Assembly: GCA_037440125.1 (NCBI GenBank)
Contig: JBBIUU010000104.1
Coordinates: 1-10,967, forward strand
DNA from: JAKAJA01 sp037440125
GTDB lineage: Bacteria > Acidobacteriota > UBA4820 > DSQY01
Length of the DNA stretch: 10,967 nucleotides
Direction: 5' to 3'
A program made the translations under genes and the position numbers. The first letter of the stretch is position 1; each line of letters opens with the position of its first letter. The notes under the pieces are model-generated. The model saw only the letters and a list, made by a program, of their open reading frames with translations. It did no database searches and was not told where the DNA came from. Below are positions 6,363 to 10,967 of this stretch, piece by piece.

Positions 6363-6983
6363 ATGAAGACCGCGCTCGTCCGCATCACCGTCCTGTCCCT
6401 GTCCCTGGCGCTGGCCGCCGCGCTCGCGGCCCAGGACAAACCGAAGGCTGACGCCCAGAAAGCCCCGCCCATGGACCCGAAGCAGCAGGCGGCCATGGAG
6501 GCTTGGCAGAAGGCGTCGACGCCGGGCCCGCAGCACAAGGAGCTTGCGGCCATGGCCGGGAAATGGGAGGTCACCGTCACCTCCTTCGAGGGACCCAAGC
6601 CGGAGGTCAGCAAAGGGAAGGCCGTCCGCAAGATGATCTTCGGCGGACGCTGGCTCCAGGAGGAGTACGAGGGCACCTACATGGGTCAGCCCTTCCAGGG
6701 CCTGGGCATCACGGGCTACGACAACGTGATGAAGAAGTACATCTTCTTCTGGACCGACTCCATGAGCACCACCTTCATGACGGGCGACGGCCAGATGGAC
6801 GCCTCGGGGAAGGTCCTCAACGCCTCGATGAGCTTCAGCGACCCCGTCAGCGGCAAGGCCGTGAAGATGCGCGAGGTCCTGAAGCGCGAAAGCGCCGACC
6901 AGGAGACCTTCGAGATGTACGCCAACGGGCCCGACGGTAAAGAGATGAAGATGATGGAGATGACCTACAAGCGGGTGAACTAG
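6363..6983 (+). CDS. Exported DUF1579 protein
   Basis: A 206-residue secreted or periplasmic protein. Residues 1-23 form a signal peptide (basic n-region, hydrophobic core LSLSLALAAALAA, AxA-type cleavage site before QDK). A short charged linker with MDPKQQAAMEAW leads to the DUF1579 domain from about residue 56, starting HKELAAMAGKWEVTV, the lipocalin-like opening typical of the family, and ending at the C-terminus. The function of DUF1579 proteins is unknown. The mature part is rich in methionine, 16 by count from M37 on, with KEMKMMEM near the end. AGGAGG at 6351-6356 fixes the start. The gene may be read from upstream of the oxidoreductase or from its own promoter; a strong terminator follows. 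Confidence 0.85.
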   Translation: MKTALVRITVLSLSLALAAALAAQDKPKADAQKAPPMDPKQQAAMEAWQKASTPGPQHKELAAMAGKWEVTVTSFEGPKPEVSKGKAVRKMIFGGRWLQEEYEGTYMGQPFQGLGITGYDNVMKKYIFFWTDSMSTTFMTGDGQMDASGKVLNASMSFSDPVSGKAVKMREVLKRESADQETFEMYANGPDGKEMKMMEMTYKRVN

Positions 6984-7007
6984 GTCAACGTTCAAATGCC
7001 GTACCGG

Positions 7008-7039
7008 AAGGCCGCAGGGAGTTCTTCCTGCGGCCTTTT
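7008..7039 (+). terminator. Rho-independent terminator after the DUF1579 gene
   Basis: AAGGCCGCAGG (7008-7018) pairs with CCTGCGGCCTT (7027-7037), extendable by one G-T and one A-T pair to leave a GTTC loop. It is followed by TTTT with the stem end. It separates this unit from dinB. Confidence 0.88.
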
Positions 7040-7061
7040 CGCGTCCGCGGGGCCGCTTTGA

Positions 7062-7073
7062 TACCCTAGGGTC
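7062..7073 (+). promoter_or_regulatory. Possible -10 box for leaderless dinB transcription
   Basis: TACCCT (7062-7067) fits TAnnnT and stands six bases from the dinB ATG at 7074. There is no Shine-Dalgarno site at a usable distance and no good -35 box. The box overlaps the palindrome CCCTAGGG (7064-7071). No LexA-type site was recognised. Confidence 0.3.
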
Positions 7074-8255
7074 ATGCTCGCAGAGGGCCGCTGGCCGCGC
7101 ATCATCGCGCACGCCGACATGGACGCGTTCTTCGCCGCCGTGGAGCAGCTCGACCACCCCGAGCTCCGCGGCAAGCCGCTCCTCGTGGGCGGCACGGGCC
7201 GCCGCGGGGTCGTCTCCACGGCGAGCTACGAGGCGCGCCCCTTCGGCTGCCACAGCGCCATGCCCATGGCCGTGGCCCGCCGGCGCTGTCCGCAGGCCGT
7301 CGTGGTCCCCCCGAACTTCTCGCGGTACTCGGAGATCTCAGAGATAGTCATGGCGGTATTCCACCGCTTTTCGCCGCTCGTGGAGCCCCTCAGCCTCGAC
7401 GAGGCCTTCCTCGACCTGACGGGCGCCGAGGGCCTCTTCGGCCCCCCGGAGACCATGGGCCAGAGGATCCGGGCGGAGGTCCACGAGGCCACGGGCGGGC
7501 TGACGGTCTCCGTGGGCGTCGCCACGACCAAGTACGTCGCGAAGGTGGCGAGCGACTTCCGCAAGCCCGACGGCCTGACCCTCGTTCCCCCGGGCACGGA
7601 GACGGACTTCCTCTGGCCCCTCCCCGTCTCGAGGCTGTGGGGCGTGGGCCCCAAGACCAGGGAGGTGCTCGAGGCCGCCGGGTTCCGGACCATCGGGGAC
7701 GTGGCCAAGGCGGAGGAACGGCGCCTCGTGGCCCGCTGGGGCGAGCTGGGGTCCCACATCCACGCGCTCTCCTGGGCTCGAGATGAACGCGAGGTGGTGC
7801 CCGATCGCGACGCCAAGAGCATCGGCGCGGAGTACACCCTGGATGAGGACGTCACCGGGCGCGAGGAGATCCTCCCCACGCTCCGGCGCTGCTCGGCCCG
7901 CGTGGCCAGGCACCTCCGCCGCGAGGGGCTCCTCGCCGGCGGCGTGCGGGTGAAGCTCAAGACCCACGCCTTCAGACTGTGGACGCGCCAGGCGCCCCTG
8001 CGGACGCCCACGGACACCGAGCGCGACCTCCTGGCCGCTGCCGAGGTGCTCCTGGGGAGCTTCGACCTCTCGGTCCCCATGCGCCTCGTGGGGATCGCCG
8101 CCTACGACCTTCGCGGGGCGGGCGCGCAGCCGGTGCAGACGGGGCTCTTCGAGTCCGCGGACCGGGAGCGCGCGAGGCACCTCGACCGGACCCTCGACGC
8201 TCTGCGCGAGAGGTTCGGAGACTCGGTCGTCCGCTGGGGCAGCGACGAGGAGTAG
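7074..8255 (+). CDS. dinB: DNA polymerase IV (Y-family translesion polymerase)
   Basis: Error-prone lesion-bypass polymerase, 393 residues. The active site is intact: D15 in HADMDAFFAAVE (with steric-gate F20) and D109-E110 in PLSLDEAFLDLT. The YEARPFG motif (52-58, finger), the thumb with RLWGVGPKT helix-hairpin-helix (187-195) and the little-finger domain (about 240-350) follow in normal order. VQTGLFE (354-360) is a probable beta-clamp binding motif. No imuA/imuB or lexA gene is next to it. The ATG at 7074 gives only ten residues before the conserved start and lies six bases after a -10-like box. The stop is 12 bp before the inverted-repeat element. Confidence 0.95.
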   Translation: MLAEGRWPRIIAHADMDAFFAAVEQLDHPELRGKPLLVGGTGRRGVVSTASYEARPFGCHSAMPMAVARRRCPQAVVVPPNFSRYSEISEIVMAVFHRFSPLVEPLSLDEAFLDLTGAEGLFGPPETMGQRIRAEVHEATGGLTVSVGVATTKYVAKVASDFRKPDGLTLVPPGTETDFLWPLPVSRLWGVGPKTREVLEAAGFRTIGDVAKAEERRLVARWGELGSHIHALSWARDEREVVPDRDAKSIGAEYTLDEDVTGREEILPTLRRCSARVARHLRREGLLAGGVRVKLKTHAFRLWTRQAPLRTPTDTERDLLAAAEVLLGSFDLSVPMRLVGIAAYDLRGAGAQPVQTGLFESADRERARHLDRTLDALRERFGDSVVRWGSDEE

Positions 8256-8267
8256 GGCAACCCCATT

Positions 8268-8419
8268 CACCACGGAGACACGGAGAGCACGGAGAAACCA
8301 AGTTAGAGGAGAGATAAAAGAAGTTGTATGAAAATCAGATTCTAGAGTTCTGGATCCGTCCTTAACCCTAAAGGCTTTCTCTCTTTGTCTTCCTCCGTGT
8401 CCTCCGTGCCTCCGTGGTG
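8268..8419. mobile_element. Small AT-rich element with 27-bp terminal inverted repeats (MITE-like)
   Basis: Bases 8268-8294 and the reverse complement of 8393-8419 match at 24 of 27 positions. Each arm carries CACGGAG three times with 8-9 bp spacing (8271, 8279, 8288; on the other arm CTCCGTG at 8393, 8402, 8410). The 98-bp core is clearly AT-rich compared with the flanking genes and codes for nothing recognisable. CACGGAG-type repeats of this wording are dispersed in many environmental genomes. No target-site duplication was obvious, so it could be a structured repeat rather than a transposable one. Confidence 0.5.
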
Positions 8420-8471
8420 AGTTCTTTCCTTATTCCTGGCGTTTCGTGCCTGCGCAGTGGGCAGGCGGCGA

Positions 8472-8501
8472 TGGTAGAATGCCGGCTGATTTGGGGAGGG
8501 G
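8472..8501 (+). promoter_or_regulatory. Extended -10 promoter and ribosome binding site that set a TTG start
   Basis: TGgTAGAAT (8472-8480) is an extended -10 element, predicting transcription from about 8487. GGGGAGGGG (8493-8501) then stands 7 nt before TTG at 8509. Upstream in-frame ATGs at 8446 and 8479 would lie before the transcript start and lack a ribosome binding site. Confidence 0.55.
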
Positions 8502-8508
8502 ATCTTCC

Positions 8509-10131
8509 TTGAGAACGTTCAGCATCTTGTTCGTCGGCGAGGGGCTCTGCGAGCTCGAGAAAGCTCTCCGGGAGCACCTCGCAACCCGCCGGGCCCAGTG
8601 GGCCCTGCGCTTTGCCATAACCCCCGCCGAGGCCCGCGAGCGCCTCGCGGAACACGCGCCCGACGCGGTCGTCCTGGACCTCCACTTCACGTCCAAAGAC
8701 GGCGAGGGAACCCCCTTCCTCCAGATGCTGCGGCGCGAGCTGGCGGCGACGCCCGTGATCCTCGTGTGCCACCCCGGCGACGCGCGCGGCCTGCGCGAGG
8801 CCTTCCTGAGCGAGCGCGTCACCGAGGATCTCACGGTCTCCGAGATGGGCCCCGAGGGCGTCCTCTTTTCAGACGAGCTGGAGGGCGAGGGAGCCCTCGA
8901 CCATCTCGAGGAGCGGATCGCCGACGGCCTGACGCGCTGCGGGCGCGTGGACAACGAGACGGCGGTCCTGATCACGCATGGTACGGACACCATGGCGTGG
9001 GGCTTCGCGTACCTGCACTACGCCCTCCACGGCCTCACCGCGAACGTGGCCATGACGGGTTCCCAGATCCCGCTGGGAGGGTACTTCAGCGACTCGGACG
9101 CGCTCGGAAACCTGCGGACGGCGGTGGTCCTGCTCAACCGCCTGCGTCCGCCGCGCCTCTTCGCCGTGTTCAACGACGGCCGGTCGGTCTTCTCGGGGCG
9201 CCTGACGAAGTACCGCAAGTGGGATGCGGACGCCTTCGAGGGCCGCGTCATCGCGAGCGCCTCCTCGGGCGAGGTACGCCCCCTCCGCAAAAACTGGGTC
9301 TACGTCCCCTTCTCGGACCAGCGGCTCAAGGACCTCCACCTCCTCCGCACGGGTGGGACCATCGAATCGCAGCGTGACGGGGGGATGACGTCCGGGCTCA
9401 AGCCCACAGGGGATTTCGTCTGGAAGTACATCACCGGCTCTCTCGGCGAGTTCTTCGAGGAGGCCAAGCGCCACGACCTCTTCGCGCTCGACTCCTCGAA
9501 CATGTCTTACGAGGAGTGGGCCACGGTGGCCCGCGCGGTGGAGTCCATCGGCGTGGCCCGCGCCGACACGCGCTTCGACCCCACCGTGAAGCCCGTTTTC
9601 TGCAACCCCTTCTTCACCACCCAGGACTACCGCGCACAGTTCGCGGCGTGCGGGGGAGGCGCCATCCTCGCGGGGTACGGCGGTGGGAACGCCAACGTCC
9701 GCCAGGCCTCGGCGCACTCCATCCTACCCGCGCTCAAGGCCTCGGTCGACGCGGGAACCTTCGTGGCGGTCACTTCGCAGGTGCCCTTGGAACCTTACGA
9801 CGCGGAGTACGAGACGGGCCTCGCGCTCCTCGAGGCCGGGGGCGTCCCCTGCGGCGACCTGCCCCTCGCCGACGCCCAGGTGAAACTCAGCTACCTCCTC
9901 GGCCACGAGAAAGAGATCGCCGAGGCCGCTGCCTCCGCGGGCATCGAGACCCGGTGCCTCTTCACGGCGGCCTTCCTCTCCGGCGTGACCATGAGGCGCG
10001 CGGGCACCTTCAGCGCCTTCCGCGACGTTTCCGGCCACCTCGTCCCGCTGCGCGTGCTGCCCTCGGACCCCTTCGTGACGCTGCCGTTCGGGGAGGCGTT
10101 GGGGGCGGTGGTGAAGGCGGTGGTGCAGTAA
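8509..10131 (+). CDS. Asparaginase-family protein with exchanged N-domain segments and a receiver-like N-terminus
   Basis: A 540-residue protein from TTG. Residues 1-115 resemble a degenerate response-regulator receiver domain: ILFVGEG replaces the acidic pair, VVLDLHF keeps the aspartate (D57), then PVILVCHP. From about 130 all blocks of an L-asparaginase are present: THGTDTM (156-162), TGSQ...SDSDALGNLRTAV (183-206), VFND...GRLTK (220-234), TGGTI (281-285), DSSNM..EEW (328-337), GYGGGNANV (389-397), TSQVPLEPY (422-430), KLSYLLG (459-465). In normal asparaginases TGGTI and SSNM come first and THGTDTM second; here the order is reversed, and the C-domain remains last. Catalytic T281, T159, D160 and K234 are all kept, so activity is possible. 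Substrate may be asparagine, glutamine or a Gln-tRNA-type ligand as in GatD. The frame is unbroken. The gene faces asnA across 356 bp. Confidence 0.85.
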   Translation: MRTFSILFVGEGLCELEKALREHLATRRAQWALRFAITPAEARERLAEHAPDAVVLDLHFTSKDGEGTPFLQMLRRELAATPVILVCHPGDARGLREAFLSERVTEDLTVSEMGPEGVLFSDELEGEGALDHLEERIADGLTRCGRVDNETAVLITHGTDTMAWGFAYLHYALHGLTANVAMTGSQIPLGGYFSDSDALGNLRTAVVLLNRLRPPRLFAVFNDGRSVFSGRLTKYRKWDADAFEGRVIASASSGEVRPLRKNWVYVPFSDQRLKDLHLLRTGGTIESQRDGGMTSGLKPTGDFVWKYITGSLGEFFEEAKRHDLFALDSSNMSYEEWATVARAVESIGVARADTRFDPTVKPVFCNPFFTTQDYRAQFAACGGGAILAGYGGGNANVRQASAHSILPALKASVDAGTFVAVTSQVPLEPYDAEYETGLALLEAGGVPCGDLPLADAQVKLSYLLGHEKEIAEAAASAGIETRCLFTAAFLSGVTMRRAGTFSAFRDVSGHLVPLRVLPSDPFVTLPFGEALGAVVKAVVQ

Positions 10132-10430
10132 CACCCACCGGGACGGCGCGCCTGCTTTGTCAGGCTCCCCAAACGCGCCGAGTGTTTCTTGACGAGTTCT
10201 CTGCAGTCTGCCTTCGGGGGAACAGCCCGGGTCTTGGTTCCAAGGAGTCCCCTCAGCAGCCCTCCGAAGCATCTCGGGGTGGGCCGGCCCCGGCGCGCTC
10301 GCCTTCCTCGCATCTGCATCCGTCGCGGTGGGACTCGACCCCCGCAATCCGGACCTTCTGCTCTCCATCCATCGATCCGCAGCCGACCGGAAACCAGCGT
10401 AGATCCGGCGGTGAGTGCGCAGCATGAAGA
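10132..10430. other. Intergenic region without recognised gene
   Basis: About 300 bp between the asparaginase-like gene and the asnA terminator. Open frames cross it on both strands but none has a ribosome binding site or familiar protein content. Small palindromes are present (CTTGG-TT-CCAAG at 10233-10244). No T-tailed terminator for the asparaginase-like gene was found. A GTCGAGTCCC stretch on the minus strand recalls a tRNA T-arm, but no cloverleaf could be drawn. Confidence 0.4.
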
Positions 10431-10461
10431 CAAAACAAGGGGCCGGGCTGAGCCCGGCCCC
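10431..10461 (-). terminator. Rho-independent terminator of asnA
   Basis: GGGGCCGGGC (10439-10448) pairs with GCCCGGCCCC (10452-10461) around a TGA loop. On the minus strand the stem is followed by TTGTTTTG. It lies 27 nt past the asnA stop. Confidence 0.85.
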
Positions 10462-10487
10462 TGCAGGAACACCCTCCCCGGGTCTCC

Positions 10488-10967
10488 CTATTCGAGCACG
10501 TGGATGTTCTTCTTGGCGCAGATGTCCTTGAGCTGCTTGGGCCACACCGTGACGGTCACCTCGCCGAGGTGGGCCGTGCGGAGCAGGTACATGAAGGTCC
10601 GCGCCTGCCCGATGCCGCCGCCGATGGAGAGCGGGATCTTGTCGTTCAGGATGGCCTGGTGGTAGGGCAGGTTGAGGAAGTCGAGCTGCCCCGAGATCTC
10701 GAGTTGCTGCCTGAGGGTGTCCTTCGTGACGCGGACGCCCATCGAGGTCAGCTCGTGGCGGCGCTTGGTGACGGGGTTCCAGACGAGGATGTCGCCGTTG
10801 AGGCCGTGGGTCTCCTGCCTGGTCCACTTCTTCGTCGGGGTGACCCAGTCGTCGTAGTCCGCGGCGCGCATCTCGTGCGGATAGCCGTCTTTCAGGACCC
10901 AGCCGATGCCGATGATGAAGACCGCCGGGTACTCCTGGAGGATCGCCGTCTCGCGCTGCTTGCGCGG
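10488..10967 (-). CDS. asnA: Aspartate-ammonia ligase AsnA (C-terminal half, runs off the window)
   Basis: AsnA makes asparagine from aspartate, ammonia and ATP, releasing AMP and pyrophosphate; it is a class II tRNA-synthetase-like cytoplasmic enzyme. The 159 visible residues are the C-terminal half of a protein that is about 330 residues in E. coli. Signature blocks are present: YPAVFIIGIGW, then RAADYDDW, GLNGDILVWNP, ELTSMGVRV, LPYHQAILNDKIPLSIGGGIGQ and AHLGEVTVTVWP, ending KKNIHVLE. The frame is open from the window edge at 10967; an internal ATG at 10871 is not the start because conserved sequence continues upstream of it. The true start and promoter lie outside the window. It is convergent with the asparaginase-like gene. 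Confidence 0.95.
   Translation of the reverse strand, partial: PRKQRETAILQEYPAVFIIGIGWVLKDGYPHEMRAADYDDWVTPTKKWTRQETHGLNGDILVWNPVTKRRHELTSMGVRVTKDTLRQQLEISGQLDFLNLPYHQAILNDKIPLSIGGGIGQARTFMYLLRTAHLGEVTVTVWPKQLKDICAKKNIHVLE

Noticed and set aside
8446..8508. ATG starts at 8446 or 8479 for the asparaginase-like gene
   Set aside because: They precede or overlap the extended -10 element and have no ribosome binding site, while TTG at 8509 has one.
8890..9570. Assembly misjoin as the cause of the swapped asparaginase segments
   Set aside because: The frame is uninterrupted through both segment borders, no duplicate flanks are seen and the catalytic residues are all kept. Read-level proof is still needed.
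10189..10217. TTGACG as a -35 box
   Set aside because: No -10-like hexamer occurs 15-19 nt downstream and no gene starts after it on that strand.
10320..10400. tRNA-like T-arm (GTCGAGTCCC on the minus strand)
   Set aside because: No acceptor stem, anticodon arm or D-arm could be placed around it.
9724..10827. 367-codon minus-strand open frame
   Set aside because: It is in a different frame from asnA and antisense to the asparaginase-like gene; no conserved motif.

Overview
The window is high-GC bacterial chromosome, densely packed with ordinary-looking housekeeping and accessory genes. No phage, insertion sequence, CRISPR array, tRNA or rRNA was seen. Strong Shine-Dalgarno sites before most genes, sigma70-like promoter boxes and the gene content (rsmA/ksgA, slyD, dinB, asnA, a ytxG-ytxH-like pair, DUF1579, a stand-alone flavodiiron-type protein) point to a free-living bacterium of a deep-branching GC-rich phylum. 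Acidobacteriota or a relative is plausible, but nothing here fixes the taxonomy.

Layout. 1-1308 (-): rsmA/ksgA with a 174-residue Lys/Pro/Ala tail in front of the methyltransferase. 1445-2215 (+): stand-alone di-iron metallo-beta-lactamase-fold protein, then slyD (2300-2791, +) and a hairpin. 2861-4162 (-): MATE/ANKH-like multi-pass transporter. 4163-4378: a cluster of palindromes that ends in the terminator of the next operon. 4379-5075 (-): overlapping ytxG-like and ytxH-like genes behind a good sigma70 promoter. 5266-6279 (+): zinc-independent MDR oxidoreductase. 6363-6983 (+): exported DUF1579 protein and a strong terminator. 7074-8255 (+): DNA polymerase IV. 8268-8419: a small AT-rich element bounded by 27-bp inverted repeats. 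8509-10131 (+): a large asparaginase-family protein with a degenerate receiver-like N-terminus. 10488 to the window end (-): the C-terminal half of AsnA, ammonia-dependent asparagine synthetase.

Most notable is the 540-residue protein at 8509-10131. All parts of an L-asparaginase/GatD-type enzyme are recognisable, including the expected catalytic residues, but the two halves of its N-terminal domain are in exchanged order. The THGTDTM block comes before the TGGTI block, and the C-terminal domain stays last. The receiver-like domain occupies the front of the protein. The gene converges on asnA, so an asparaginase-like protein sits beside the enzyme that makes asparagine.

Other points: the histone-H1-like tail on RsmA, with an internal 78-bp-spaced repeat; two genes (rsmA, dinB) whose -10-like boxes lie 6-7 nt from the ATG, suggesting leaderless mRNAs; the altered di-iron ligand set; and the two non-coding repeat regions.
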